Positions 1 through 8,464 of a DNA stretch of 64,000 bases are shown here, in pieces. The DNA comes from JAGNRR01 sp965230665 (GTDB lineage Bacteria > Bacteroidota > Bacteroidia > Chitinophagales > Chitinophagaceae). Position numbers and translations under genes: made by a program. The notes beneath the pieces were generated by a model that was given only the letters and a program-made list of their open reading frames with translations, had not been told where the DNA came from and made no database searches. How positions within the stretch are numbered: position 1 is the stretch's first letter; each line of letters begins with the position of its first letter. The stretch is taken from assembly GCA_965230665.1 (NCBI GenBank), contig CBDDLM010000004.1, positions 1,116,001-1,180,000 of the forward strand. Reading direction: 5' to 3'.

Positions 1-2
1 CA

Positions 3-872
3 ACTTCTGGAACCGTACAACGTGGCCTTAGAGATATTACAAACCCCTCTTTAGGTACAGTGAACTATGGCAGTGGTACCGCCATTACTGGCAAAGCCGA
101 TGCTCCAGGTGTTGCAAGTTTGGGAGACGGAGGCAGTGCAATTGTAAGCTTCTTAACCCCAATCGTAAACGGACCGGGGTGGGATTTTGCAGTTTTCGAA
201 AACGCATTCGTCGATACCTTCTTAGAATTGGCTTATGTTGAAGTAAGTTCGGATGGAATAAACTTTCATAGATTCCCAGCCGTTTCTAATACACAAGACA
301 CAATACAAGTAGGAAGTTTTGGAGGACTAGACGCAACCAAAATAAACAACTTGGCGGGCAAGTATGTTGTAAATTATGGGACTCCTTTTGACTTAGAAGA
401 AATGAAAGGTATTAGTGGTTTAGATGTCAACCATGTAACCCACGTAAAGATCATTGATGTAGTTGGTTGCATTTTAGACTCCTTTGCACGTTATGATAAA
501 AACAATAAAAAAATAAATGACCCTTGGCGTACTGATTTTATAACAGGTGGATTTGACCTAGATGCAGTGGGTGTGATTCATACTTGGCCAACGCAAGTTT
601 CTTCTTTAGAAAAGGATAATATCGATTTAAGGATTTTCCCAAACCCTTCGAGCAACGGACAGTTTCATATACAATTTACTGCACCTCAGAAATCTAAAGC
701 AAGTGCAAAAGTGTTTGACGTTCTGGGTGCAAACGTGTTTAGTAAAGATTTCCAAAGTGCAAAAGGGAACAATACAACCTCAATTTCATTGCCCAATATG
801 GTCAAGGGGCACTATCTGATAAAGATTCAAATAGGAGCGACTCAATTTGTCAAAAATATCTTTATTCGCTAA
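3..872 (+). CDS. T9SS-sorted surface protein, 5' end outside window
   Basis: The frame is open from base 3, and the first possible start inside the window (GTG at 60) lies in the middle of a folded domain, so the true start is upstream of the window. The body contains a stretch around 'WDFAVFENAF' and 'VEVSSDG', a conserved module of Bacteroidota cell-surface proteins. The last ~75 residues begin at 'FPNPSSNGQF' and end in a short basic tail, which is a type A T9SS C-terminal sorting domain. The protein is therefore probably exported through the Sec and type IX pathways and anchored or released at the surface. From memory, similar proteins occur beside TonB-dependent (cobalamin-type) uptake genes, but those would lie outside this window, so ligand and function stay open. 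Confidence 0.8.
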   Translation, partial: TSGTVQRGLRDITNPSLGTVNYGSGTAITGKADAPGVASLGDGGSAIVSFLTPIVNGPGWDFAVFENAFVDTFLELAYVEVSSDGINFHRFPAVSNTQDTIQVGSFGGLDATKINNLAGKYVVNYGTPFDLEEMKGISGLDVNHVTHVKIIDVVGCILDSFARYDKNNKKINDPWRTDFITGGFDLDAVGVIHTWPTQVSSLEKDNIDLRIFPNPSSNGQFHIQFTAPQKSKASAKVFDVLGANVFSKDFQSAKGNNTTSISLPNMVKGHYLIKIQIGATQFVKNIFIR

Positions 873-874
873 TT

Positions 875-899
875 CCCAATTTAATTGAAAATTTGGGAA
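875..899 (+). terminator. Possible terminator after the T9SS gene
   Basis: Inverted repeat TTCCCAA ... TTGGGAA directly after the stop codon. The stem is AT-rich and there is no strong T-run, so this is a weak candidate. Confidence 0.35.
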
Positions 900-921
900 C
901 TCCGTCAAAGGCAGTATATAC

Positions 922-929
922 TACCTTTG
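922..929 (+). promoter_or_regulatory. -7 box TACCTTTG upstream of the CarboxypepD_reg-like gene
   Basis: Exact match to the Bacteroidota TAnnTTTG element, 81 nt before the next start codon. No clear -33 TTG at the right distance was found, so this is a moderate call. Confidence 0.5.
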
Positions 930-1010
930 CATACTCTTTTAGACTTTCCTTAACTTCACAGTTACTACGTTTGAATATCTAACAATGAGAAATTATTAAT
1001 CATTTCAATC

Positions 1011-1928
1011 ATGAAGACTCCTGTTCTTGCTATACTTTTCTGTTTAATATCTCCAATAGTTCATTGCCAAATTAATGCGACAGTTATTAACTCGCAAACC
1101 AAAGAGGCAGTTCCCTTTGCAAATATTTGGGTACTAAATAAAAATATCGGTACAAGCTCTGGTGAAAATGGTTCTTTCAGTTTAGACTGTAAGTCAAAGG
1201 ATAGTTTAATAAAATTTACCGCTATCGGTTTTAAGAGTAAAACGATTAAAGCATCCTTAATTGATCGCGTTGTTTATCTAGACCCTCAAGTTACAACGTT
1301 AAAAAAGATCGTAATTGCAAATAACCCCAAATCAAAACGCCATGAAAGGTTAATTGGAAAACTTAAGAAAAGAAAGATTAATCACTATTTCTCTGGCAGA
1401 AGTAAGCCCATAATTGCTGCCAAGTATTTTGAATATAATGAAACATATCAGCATACTCCTTATTTAAAGAAAGTTCGCCTTCTAACGCAAAGTGAAGTAA
1501 AAAAATCGAAGTTCCTTCTTAAACTTTATAAAGTAGATAAGGATCATAAACCAGGTGAACTTCTATGTAATAAGAATATTATTGGAATTGCTAAAAAAGG
1601 CAAAAATGTTAGTGAGATAGATATTTCAAAACTGGGCATCGAATTTCCAAAAGAAGGTCTCTTTATGGCTATTGAATGGTTGATCATAGCATCAAATAAA
1701 TATGAAATAGACATTGAAATTTATGATACAAAAAAAAGTACTAAAATGACTCGATATGCTCCTATGGTTGGAGCCATTCCAGAAACCTTAAATAACAAAA
1801 GTTGGATTTATGACAGAGGGGATTGGAATCCAGTTCGGGTAAACAGCAGTATTGATAAACACCTGTCTGGCAAACGATATAGAGGAAAATATACGACCGT
1901 TGCTTTTGAAGTGGTTTTATCAAATTAA
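1011..1928 (+). CDS. Secreted protein with carboxypeptidase regulatory-like domain
   Basis: A 305-residue protein with an N-terminal signal peptide (about residues 1-19, ending near 'IVHCQ'). Residues ~20-95 match the pattern of a CarboxypepD_reg-like/transthyretin-type beta-sandwich: 'NATVINSQTKEAVPFANIWV', then 'GTSSGENGSFSL', then 'IKFTAIGFKSKT'. This is the plug-preceding module common in Bacteroidota outer-membrane proteins, but no TonB barrel follows. The C-terminal ~200 residues are basic and not recognised. The gene stands alone between a T9SS protein and a convergent Smr gene. An outer-membrane or periplasmic location is inferred; no function can be assigned. Confidence 0.75.
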   Translation: MKTPVLAILFCLISPIVHCQINATVINSQTKEAVPFANIWVLNKNIGTSSGENGSFSLDCKSKDSLIKFTAIGFKSKTIKASLIDRVVYLDPQVTTLKKIVIANNPKSKRHERLIGKLKKRKINHYFSGRSKPIIAAKYFEYNETYQHTPYLKKVRLLTQSEVKKSKFLLKLYKVDKDHKPGELLCNKNIIGIAKKGKNVSEIDISKLGIEFPKEGLFMAIEWLIIASNKYEIDIEIYDTKKSTKMTRYAPMVGAIPETLNNKSWIYDRGDWNPVRVNSSIDKHLSGKRYRGKYTTVAFEVVLSN

Positions 1929-1937
1929 TACACCCTT

Positions 1938-2192
1938 CTAAAACCTAAAATGTACAAATACTCGACCAAAATTTTTGCTATCCTTCTCTACCCTATGATA
2001 TTGATTCTTGATCCGTTTTTGTTGTAGAAAACGAAGCACTTTTTTCTTGAGCTGCCCACTTCCCTTGCCCGGTATTATTTCAACTAGTTTTATTTTCTTA
2101 TCAACTGCCTCTTCTATAATTCCATTGAGCGCATCATCGATTGATTTGCCTTTATTATAAATAGGATGTAAGTCTAAAACCAATTTTGCCAT
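1938..2192 (-). CDS. Small Smr-domain protein
   Basis: An 84-residue protein that is essentially one Smr domain. It has the N-terminal 'LDLH' motif (residues 6-9), the central 'IPGKGSGQLKKKV' loop (~60% along, equivalent to the G-rich HGxGxG-type motif) and the C-terminal beta-strand ending in 'VFVHF'. Smr domains in MutS2 and stand-alone proteins bind branched DNA or RNA and some are nucleases. Here the usual His of the second motif is replaced ('IIPGKGSG'), so nuclease activity is uncertain. It converges with the upstream gene, with 9 nt between the stops. Confidence 0.75.
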   Translation of the reverse strand: MAKLVLDLHPIYNKGKSIDDALNGIIEEAVDKKIKLVEIIPGKGSGQLKKKVLRFLQQKRIKNQYHRVEKDSKNFGRVFVHFRF

Positions 2193-2280
2193 TCGCCTAT
2201 AAATTTAGTTGTCCTTCAATCAAAATCAATCCAATAGTTTAAATACTACCTTGCTAGGGGTTTCAGCACAATGGCTTCTT

Positions 2281-3777
2281 TTATTTTTTATACGGTCCTA
2301 AAGCATCAGCAATTTTTCGATCATTGCTTAAACGTGGTACTTTATTCTGCCCCCCTAGCTTACCTATACTTTTCATATAATCTTGAAACGCATTTTTCTT
2401 CATAGGTGTAATGACCAAAGGTTGTAGAATTCCACCCCCTACAAGGTCTTCATAATAAATATTCTTTTTCCGAAGGGCATTGTCAATGGATAAAGCAAAG
2501 GTGTGCATATCGGTAGGTTCCTGATCAAAAGAAATAAACCATTCATGATATGAATGCCCTTCTCCTGAAGAAATATTTGGTGCCACAGTAAATTCAATCG
2601 TGGATACATTATGTGCTTCACTCGCTATGCGCATAGCATGTTCTACTTCTTCGGCAATCACATGCTCTCCAAAAGCAGAAATAAAGTGTTTAATTCGACC
2701 ACTTACGATGATTCGATAAGGGTCTAATGAAACAAACTTGACAGTATCTCCAATATTATAGCCCCATAAACCTGCATTACTATTTATAATAAGTGCATAG
2801 TTTACGTCTAATTCTACATCTGCCAACGTTAATCTTTTAGGATGTTCATTGTGTACTTCACTTAATGGTATAAACTCGTAAAAAATACCACTATTTGTAT
2901 TGAGTAATAAACCTTCATCTTCTAAGGTGTCTTGAAAAGCAAAAAAACCTTCACTCGCTGGGAACGTTTCCAACAGTTGTATTTTATTTGTACCCAAGCT
3001 ATCAAACAACTTCTTTTTATAGGGCTGAAGATTAACTCCGCCGTGTGCCAACACTTTTAGGTTTGGAAAAAGCTCTATAATTGTTTTGCCACTTTTCTCT
3101 TGTAAACGATCAAAATACATTTGCACCCAAGGTGGAATACCGCTAATCAAACGCATATCTTGGTTAATCGTTTCATCTACTATTCTCTCTAGCTTGTTCT
3201 CCCACTCTTCTATACAATTAGTTTCGTAAGAGGGCAATTGATTTTTTCGCAAATAACCCGGCACATGATGATTAACAATACCACTCAATCGGCCTGTTGG
3301 GATACCTCCTTTCTCTTCCAAAGTGGGAGAACCGGATAAAAAGATCATTTTTCCACTTGCCAAACCATGCTCTTTAGAAAGATACATGTAATTGAGTAAC
3401 ATATCACGAGCTGTATTGATATGGTTCGGTATGCTGTCTTTACTTATTGGAATAAACTTAGCACCGCTGGTAGTACCACTGGTTTTGGCAAAATAGGCTG
3501 GGCGGCCATTCCAAAGCACATCGGTTTCACCGTTAATAATGCGATCGACATACGGTCTAAGTCCTTCATAATCTCGAATGGGTACTTGCCGCGTAAATTC
3601 AGAATGATTTGTAATTTTATCAAAAGAATGATCCTTACCAAACCGAGTATTTTGGGCACGACTTATAATGAGCTGGAATAGCGTCTCTTGGTCATTTAGA
3701 GCATTTTTGCGCTGTTTTTCAAGTTTTTTGACCACTGTTGCAGCAAAAGGACGTGCCAATAACGATTTGATTCCCAT
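2281..3777 (-). CDS. GH3-family acyl-adenylate-forming enzyme
   Basis: A 498-residue protein of the GH3 branch of the adenylate-forming superfamily. Plant members conjugate amino acids to acyl acids; bacterial members are mostly uncharacterised. The ATP-binding P-loop is 'TSGTTSGAKFIP' (residues 99-110), and the C-terminal 'LVGGGILQPLVI' region belongs to the GH3 lid domain. Length and motif order are those of intact bacterial GH3 proteins, and there is no signal peptide, so it should be cytosolic. It is divergent from rplU, with a 145-nt shared upstream region. Likely an acyl-AMP/amide synthetase, substrate unknown. Confidence 0.85.
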   Translation of the reverse strand: MGIKSLLARPFAATVVKKLEKQRKNALNDQETLFQLIISRAQNTRFGKDHSFDKITNHSEFTRQVPIRDYEGLRPYVDRIINGETDVLWNGRPAYFAKTSGTTSGAKFIPISKDSIPNHINTARDMLLNYMYLSKEHGLASGKMIFLSGSPTLEEKGGIPTGRLSGIVNHHVPGYLRKNQLPSYETNCIEEWENKLERIVDETINQDMRLISGIPPWVQMYFDRLQEKSGKTIIELFPNLKVLAHGGVNLQPYKKKLFDSLGTNKIQLLETFPASEGFFAFQDTLEDEGLLLNTNSGIFYEFIPLSEVHNEHPKRLTLADVELDVNYALIINSNAGLWGYNIGDTVKFVSLDPYRIIVSGRIKHFISAFGEHVIAEEVEHAMRIASEAHNVSTIEFTVAPNISSGEGHSYHEWFISFDQEPTDMHTFALSIDNALRKKNIYYEDLVGGGILQPLVITPMKKNAFQDYMKSIGKLGGQNKVPRLSNDRKIADALGPYKK

Positions 3778-3869
3778 CTTTGTAAGTGCAAATTACGGGA
3801 AGTCAGGAACTAAAAGAGCAATTTTGGCTTGTTTTCCCCAATTTGCCGTCTAAATTTTCCAGAAAAACC

Positions 3870-3899
3870 TTTGCTGTTGTGGAAAATCGAATATCTTTG
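3870..3899 (+). promoter_or_regulatory. rplU-rpmA promoter (TTTG / TATCTTTG)
   Basis: A -33 TTTG (3870-3873) and a -7 box TATCTTTG (3892-3899) separated by 18 nt fit the Bacteroidota primary-sigma consensus, 23 nt before the rplU start. Confidence 0.75.
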
Positions 3900-3922
3900 C
3901 ACTCCTTAAAAAAATCACGAAC

Positions 3923-4210
3923 ATGTTCGCAATAGTAGAAATCGCTGGAAAGCAGTATAAAGTTGAGAAAGATGATCAGTTATTTGTTCAGCACTTGAAC
4001 GAAGAAGTTGGAGCGTCGGTTGATGCTAAAATCTTGATGACATCTGATGGTGGCAAGGCCACTTTTGGAGATGGTACCGCAAAGGCGGAGGTACTTGAAC
4101 ATTTACAAGGTGATAAGGTCATGACGTTTCATAAAAAACGTAGAAAAGGTTACGCAAAGAAAATTGGTCATCGTGATCAATTAACTAAAGTAAAAATCAC
4201 ATCTCTGTAA
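3923..4210 (+). CDS. rplU: 50S ribosomal protein L21
   Basis: A 95-residue protein beginning 'MFAIVEIAGKQYKVEKDD', the diagnostic N-terminus of bacterial L21, with the basic C-terminal 'HKKRRKGYAKKIGHRDQ' segment that contacts 23S rRNA. L21 binds domain I of 23S rRNA in the large subunit. The slightly short length (family ~100) is normal for Bacteroidota. rpmA follows after 27 nt in the same direction, the conserved rplU-rpmA pair. A consensus promoter lies just upstream, so the start is secure. Confidence 0.97.
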   Translation: MFAIVEIAGKQYKVEKDDQLFVQHLNEEVGASVDAKILMTSDGGKATFGDGTAKAEVLEHLQGDKVMTFHKKRRKGYAKKIGHRDQLTKVKITSL

Positions 4211-4237
4211 AAATTAAATTTCTAAAAACACAAAGTT

Positions 4238-4483
4238 ATGGCACATAAGAAAGGTGAAGGTAGTGTAAAGAACGGACGCGATTCAATCAGTAAAAGATTA
4301 GGCGTAAAAATATTTGGCGGTCAAGCTGCTATTAATGGTAACATCATTATCCGTCAAAAAGGAAATAAATATCATGCAGGAGAAAATGTAGGTCAAGGAA
4401 AAGACTTCACATTATTTGCTTTGAAAGATGGTACTGTTGAGTTTAAGAAAACAAGCTCAAAAACAATCGTATCGGTTGTTTAG
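4238..4483 (+). CDS. rpmA: 50S ribosomal protein L27
   Basis: An 81-residue protein with N-terminal 'MAHKKGEGSVKNGRDS' and 'GVKIFGGQ', the L27 signature whose flexible N-tail reaches towards the peptidyl-transferase centre. The N-terminal Met-Ala form lacks the cleavable extension found in Firmicutes. It is the second gene of the rplU-rpmA operon and is followed by a hairpin that could end the transcript before the next gene's own promoter. Confidence 0.97.
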   Translation: MAHKKGEGSVKNGRDSISKRLGVKIFGGQAAINGNIIIRQKGNKYHAGENVGQGKDFTLFALKDGTVEFKKTSSKTIVSVV

Positions 4484-4519
4484 TTTTTACTAATTCTTTT
4501 AATACATATTATTTTTTGC

Positions 4520-4546
4520 TTCAATAGTTAACTAAAAACTATTGAA
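4520..4546 (+). terminator. Hairpin after rpmA
   Basis: Perfect 10-bp inverted repeat TTCAATAGTT / AACTATTGAA with a 7-nt loop, followed after a few bases by TTTT. It sits immediately before the promoter of the next gene and may insulate the two units. Confidence 0.5.
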
Positions 4547-4553
4547 ATGAGTT

Positions 4554-4585
4554 TTGTTATTACGAAAAGTTTTTTTATATCTTTG
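4554..4585 (+). promoter_or_regulatory. Promoter of the lysine-rich gene
   Basis: TTG (4554-4556) and TATCTTTG (4578-4585) with a 21-nt spacer fit the Bacteroidota -33/-7 pattern. An in-frame ATG at 4554 overlaps the -33 box, which excludes it as the start codon. Confidence 0.75.
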
Positions 4586-4610
4586 TGGTACTAACTTAAA
4601 ATTCAAAACA

Positions 4611-5009
4611 ATGGCAAAAGCTAAAAAGGCGGCTAAGAAAAAAGCAGCTCCAAAGAAAAAAGTAGCTGCAAAGAAAAAAGCAGCTCCAAAGAAAAAAGTA
4701 GCTAAGAAAAAAGCGGCTTCAAAGAAAAAAGTAACTAAGAAAAAAGTTGCTACTAAAAAGAAAGCCACTAAGAAAAAAGTTACCAAGAAAAAAGCAGCTC
4801 CTAAAAAGAAAAAAGCAGCTAAGAAAAAAGTAACCAAAAAGAAAGCTACTAAGAAAAAGGCTTCAAAGAAAAAAGTAACTAAGAAAAAAGCTACCAAAAA
4901 GAAAGCCACTAAGAAAAAGGCTACTAAAAAGAAAGCAGCCAAAAAAGCAGCTCCTAAGAAGAAGGCAGCTCCTAAAAAGAAAAAAGCAGTTAAGAAGAAG
5001 AAAAAATAA
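4611..5009 (+). CDS. Lysine-rich histone-H1-like protein
   Basis: A 132-residue protein built almost wholly from degenerate repeats of the type 'AAKKK', 'AAPKKK' and 'VTKKK'. Over half the residues are lysine and the rest are mostly Ala, Thr, Val and Pro; there are no acidic residues. Such proteins resemble the C-terminal tail of eukaryotic histone H1 and bacterial Hc1/AlgP-like proteins and are expected to bind DNA or RNA nonspecifically in the cytosol. The start at 4611 is chosen because a consensus promoter occupies the longer frame's 5' end. The DNA is itself internally repetitive, so copy number of the repeat may vary between strains. A strong terminator follows. Confidence 0.85.
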   Translation: MAKAKKAAKKKAAPKKKVAAKKKAAPKKKVAKKKAASKKKVTKKKVATKKKATKKKVTKKKAAPKKKKAAKKKVTKKKATKKKASKKKVTKKKATKKKATKKKATKKKAAKKAAPKKKAAPKKKKAVKKKKK

Positions 5010-5034
5010 TAATCTTCTGCTATTAAAAATTAAA

Positions 5035-5066
5035 AACCCCAATCAATTGATTGGGGTTACTTTTTT
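5035..5066. terminator. Strong, probably bidirectional terminator
   Basis: Perfect stem AACCCCAATC / GATTGGGGTT (5035-5058) with an AATT loop, followed by a T6 run on the + strand and preceded by an A-run that serves the - strand. It ends both the lysine-rich gene (+) and the convergent purM (-). Confidence 0.9.
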
Positions 5067-5089
5067 AAGAAAATACTTGTCGTAATTAC

Positions 5090-6256
5090 TTATTCATATT
5101 CAAACCTTCCATATTCAGATTCTATCAATAAAGATTTCTTATCCGCAGACTCAACTACACCTGAAACCTGCGCATCTAAACCTAACTCTTTTGCCAAACC
5201 AATAATTTCCTCAGCACTATCTCGATCTGTATAGAACTCAAGACGCTGCCCCATATTAAATACTTTGTACATCTCTTTCCAATCTGTGTTAACGGCTTCT
5301 TGAATTCTAGTGAAAATTTCAGGAGGCGATATCAGATTATTTTTAATAACTCTTACATTGTCAGGAAGGTAATGCAAGCATTTAGTTTGTGCGCCTCCGC
5401 TACAATGAATAATCGCATTTATTTTTTGTCCTAATGCACTCAATACTTTTTTTACTAAGGGAGCATATGTTCTTGTGGGTGATAAAATAAGTTTCCCTAT
5501 CGTATCCATGGTATCGGCAGCGTCGGTTAACGCATATTGACCATTAAAAATTACAGCGGGATCTAAATGCTCATCAACAGCCTCTGGAAATTCGGTGGCG
5601 TACTTCTTCTTTAATAAATCATGACGCGCACTTGTTAATCCATTGCTTCCTATACCACTATTGTACTCCTTTTCGTATATAGCCTTTCCGAAAGAAGCTA
5701 TGGAAACGACCACATCACCAGGTACGACTTTCTGACTGTCAATAATTTCCTTACGCGGCATGCGAGCCATCATGGTGCCATCTACTATTATCGTGCGTAC
5801 AACATCACCTACATCAGCTGTTTCACCACCTAAAAAATGAATATCAATGTCATGCTTAACCATTTCGTCAATAAACTCTTGCGTTCCGTTTATGACTTCT
5901 GAAATAACCTCGCCAGGAATAATTGAAGCATTTCTGCCAATCGTGCTTGTATATGTATACGGACCGGTAGATCCTACGCACAACATATCGTCTAAGTTCA
6001 TGACAAGTGCATCTTGAGCGATACCTCGCCAAACCGACAAATCACCTGTTTCTTTCCAATATAAATAAGCTAAGACACTCTTAGTACCCGCACCATCTGC
6101 ATGCATAATATTGCAAAAAGCATCATTTTGAGCTAGATAGTCAGGGTAAATACGGCAAAATGCCTTAGGATATAAGCCCTTATCTAGATCTCGTACGGCT
6201 TTGTGAACATCTTCCTTGTCCGCACTTACACCTCGTTGTTTGTATAAATTACTCAT
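5090..6256 (-). CDS. purM: Phosphoribosylformylglycinamidine cyclo-ligase (AIR synthase)
   Basis: A 388-residue enzyme of purine biosynthesis that converts FGAM to AIR with ATP. The start is set at 6256 ('MSNLYKQRGVSADKEDV'), which matches the family start; the frame extends 22 codons upstream, but that part overlaps ribF and looks non-coding. Visible motifs are 'HADGAGTKS' (glycine/ATP loop, ~53-61), 'LGGETADVGD' and 'FNMGQRLE'. At 388 residues it is longer than the E. coli enzyme (~345), which is usual for Bacteroidota PurM. It is divergent from ribF, with only 54 nt between starts, so the two promoters must overlap. Confidence 0.93.
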   Translation of the reverse strand: MSNLYKQRGVSADKEDVHKAVRDLDKGLYPKAFCRIYPDYLAQNDAFCNIMHADGAGTKSVLAYLYWKETGDLSVWRGIAQDALVMNLDDMLCVGSTGPYTYTSTIGRNASIIPGEVISEVINGTQEFIDEMVKHDIDIHFLGGETADVGDVVRTIIVDGTMMARMPRKEIIDSQKVVPGDVVVSIASFGKAIYEKEYNSGIGSNGLTSARHDLLKKKYATEFPEAVDEHLDPAVIFNGQYALTDAADTMDTIGKLILSPTRTYAPLVKKVLSALGQKINAIIHCSGGAQTKCLHYLPDNVRVIKNNLISPPEIFTRIQEAVNTDWKEMYKVFNMGQRLEFYTDRDSAEEIIGLAKELGLDAQVSGVVESADKKSLLIESEYGRFEYE

Positions 6257-6291
6257 TGAAATGCGAAGATAGAATATTGTAAAACTATATT

Positions 6292-6299
6292 TAGATTTG
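6292..6299 (+). promoter_or_regulatory. -7 box of ribF
   Basis: TAGATTTG matches TAnnTTTG and ends 11 nt before the ribF ATG, implying a very short leader. No good -33 box was found. Confidence 0.5.
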
Positions 6300-6310
6300 C
6301 GGCTCGAATA

Positions 6311-7237
6311 ATGCAGGTTCATACCAATATAGAAGATTTAAATACCTTGCGTAAACCGATTGTTACAATTGGTACATTCGATGGTGTACATGCAGGACAT
6401 CGAACAATTATTGAACGCATTCGTGAAATTGCCCAAAAAAGAGGAGGCCAATCGGTACTGGTGACCTTTGAACCACACCCTCGTTTTTTGATTAACCCGA
6501 ATCACAATCTAAAATTGCTTACCACCCTAGAGGAAAAGAAAATTCTTCTAGAGGAAATGAGCTTAGATCATTTGGTGATTGCTCCCTTTACAAAAGTGTT
6601 TGCAGAGCAAGAAGCGAAAGAATATGTCGAGGATTTTCTTATTAAAAGAATACGACCCGAAGTACTGGTCATAGGATATGATCACCATTTTGGTAAAAAT
6701 AGAAGTGGTAACCTCAGTCTTCTTGAGCAATACGTTCAAAAAGGTTTTTTTGATTTGGAAGAGATTAGTAAGCAGCAAGTAGATGATGCTCATGTATCCT
6801 CAACCACCATTCGAAAGGCAATCGAACAGGGAAATATTAGAGAAGCTAATACGTTGCTACAATCAAACTATCAACTTTCTGGTATCGTAGTCAAAGGTGA
6901 TCAAAAAGGTCGTACTATTGGTTTTCCGACAGCCAATCTTGAAATAGATAGTACAAAAAAACTGATTCCAGCAAATGGAGTATATGCCGTAAAAGCACTT
7001 ATAAACAATAACATTTACGAAGCCGTTATGAATATAGGTTATCGACCTACTATTAATGATGAAAAGGAACTTCGACTAGAGGTTCATATCTTCTCTTTTG
7101 AAGCTGATATTTATCACAAAACACTCAAGATTGAGTTTATAGAGCGCATAAGAGATGAGCAAAAATTTGAGTCCTTCGAAGCTTTGAAAAAACAGATTCA
7201 AATAGACGCTGAATGTGCAAAGAAGGTATTTCAATAA
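6311..7237 (+). CDS. ribF: Bifunctional riboflavin kinase / FAD synthetase
   Basis: A 308-residue cytosolic enzyme that phosphorylates riboflavin to FMN and adenylylates FMN to FAD. The N-terminal nucleotidyltransferase domain shows 'GTFDGVHAGH' (residues ~22-31) and 'SSTTIRKAI' (the ISSTxIR motif). The C-terminal flavokinase domain shows 'GDQKGRTIGFPTANL' and 'NIGYRPT'. Length and domain order are standard for bacterial RibF. It is divergent from purM and monocistronic. Confidence 0.96.
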   Translation: MQVHTNIEDLNTLRKPIVTIGTFDGVHAGHRTIIERIREIAQKRGGQSVLVTFEPHPRFLINPNHNLKLLTTLEEKKILLEEMSLDHLVIAPFTKVFAEQEAKEYVEDFLIKRIRPEVLVIGYDHHFGKNRSGNLSLLEQYVQKGFFDLEEISKQQVDDAHVSSTTIRKAIEQGNIREANTLLQSNYQLSGIVVKGDQKGRTIGFPTANLEIDSTKKLIPANGVYAVKALINNNIYEAVMNIGYRPTINDEKELRLEVHIFSFEADIYHKTLKIEFIERIRDEQKFESFEALKKQIQIDAECAKKVFQ

Positions 7238-7449
7238 TTTGCGACCCAATTGCTAGCGATTAAGATACTATTGGGTATACAAATACTTCTAGCAGTCTTT
7301 CACGCTTGTATGCTCCTTAAAATAGTTCCACATAACCAGCGTCGATTAAAAAATGATTAGGTAATATATCAATTGAAAAAAACCTTTCTATTCCGACTTT
7401 AATTTATTACAAGGCTCACTAAGAAGCAAAAGTTTAATTATTCGTTTAG

Positions 7450-8463
7450 CTACAGCGCAAAGAATTTCCCTACTAACTCTTTATACAAATCAGCAGGAGC
7501 AACTTGTCCTCCAATGCCACGCTCTTTTTGGTTGATATCGTATAAGAGTTTAATTGCATTTCGCAATTGAGGTTCTGAATATCCTTGTGCATACCGAATA
7601 GCCTTCTTAGCCTGAAAAGGAGATAATTTAAGTTCCTTCATCATAACATCAACACTTGGCTTAGCCATTAAATGATAGGTATGCATGGCTTGCAGCGTTC
7701 CATATAAAGTCGCCACAGTAACAGTCATAGGCATTGTTTTCGCATTGGCCTCTACATAACGTACAATTCTATAAACTTTATTCTTGTCTTGACCAATTAG
7801 AGCATCACTAAACTCAAAAAAGTTATAGTCTTTACTAATCCCAATATACTGTTCAATGTGCGCTCCTGTTATTTCTTTCTCGCCTTCCTTTAAATTAATA
7901 CGAACCTTCTCTAACTCATTTGCTATTTTTTCTAAGTGTGTCCCCATATTCACACTCAGTAAATGTGCATTTGTTTCGCTTATTTCTAAGCCATGAGATT
8001 GAGCGTATTGCATAATCCATGAAGGCACTTGATTATCATACAACGGTTTAAATGTATGATAAGTCCCTACTTTTTTTAAGGCTTTGGCCAAAGCACCTCG
8101 TCCATCGAGCTTCTTATACTTATGAGAAATGCATAAAAAGGTAGTCTCAGGTAGTTTATCTAAGTACGGAGCTAAATTATTTATATCCTTAAGCTTAGAT
8201 GCCTCTTTAATTATAACTACCATACGCTCGCCAAACATTGGAGCTTGCTGACAGGTATTCAGTATCTGTTTCCAGTCCGAATCCAGCCCATAATATATAT
8301 GTAGATTAAAATCACGCTCTGCATCGGTCAAAAGATGCTTTTCAAATGCTTTTTCAAGCTCTGTTATATAATAAGTTTCTTCTCCATCAAAACAGTTGAT
8401 GTTTTGCAAAGTTTTTTTCTTGAAAGACGTTACGGTACTTTGTGTAAAAGCAATATCACTCAT
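7450..8463 (-). CDS. holA: DNA polymerase III, delta subunit
   Basis: A 337-residue clamp-loader subunit that opens the beta sliding clamp. Family features are 'INCFDGEETYYITELEKAF' near the N-terminus (the degenerate Walker A region), 'MFGERMVVIIKEASK' and the C-terminal helical collar with 'LSPFQAKKAIRYAQGYS'. The sequence is divergent but the domain order and length fit HolA. The start codon lies 1 nt after the stop of the upstream exonuclease gene, so the two are co-transcribed. The 212 nt between this gene and ribF hold nothing recognisable. Confidence 0.9.
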   Translation of the reverse strand: MSDIAFTQSTVTSFKKKTLQNINCFDGEETYYITELEKAFEKHLLTDAERDFNLHIYYGLDSDWKQILNTCQQAPMFGERMVVIIKEASKLKDINNLAPYLDKLPETTFLCISHKYKKLDGRGALAKALKKVGTYHTFKPLYDNQVPSWIMQYAQSHGLEISETNAHLLSVNMGTHLEKIANELEKVRINLKEGEKEITGAHIEQYIGISKDYNFFEFSDALIGQDKNKVYRIVRYVEANAKTMPMTVTVATLYGTLQAMHTYHLMAKPSVDVMMKELKLSPFQAKKAIRYAQGYSEPQLRNAIKLLYDINQKERGIGGQVAPADLYKELVGKFFAL

Positions 8464-8464
8464 A

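Noticed and set aside
4532..4942. 136-codon antisense frame over the lysine-rich gene (all Phe/Leu/Ala/Val)
   Set aside because: It is the complement of the AAKKK repeats; no independent start or coding signature.
7238..7449. RNA gene or riboswitch between ribF and holA
   Set aside because: No convincing fold or promoter; treated as plain convergent spacer.
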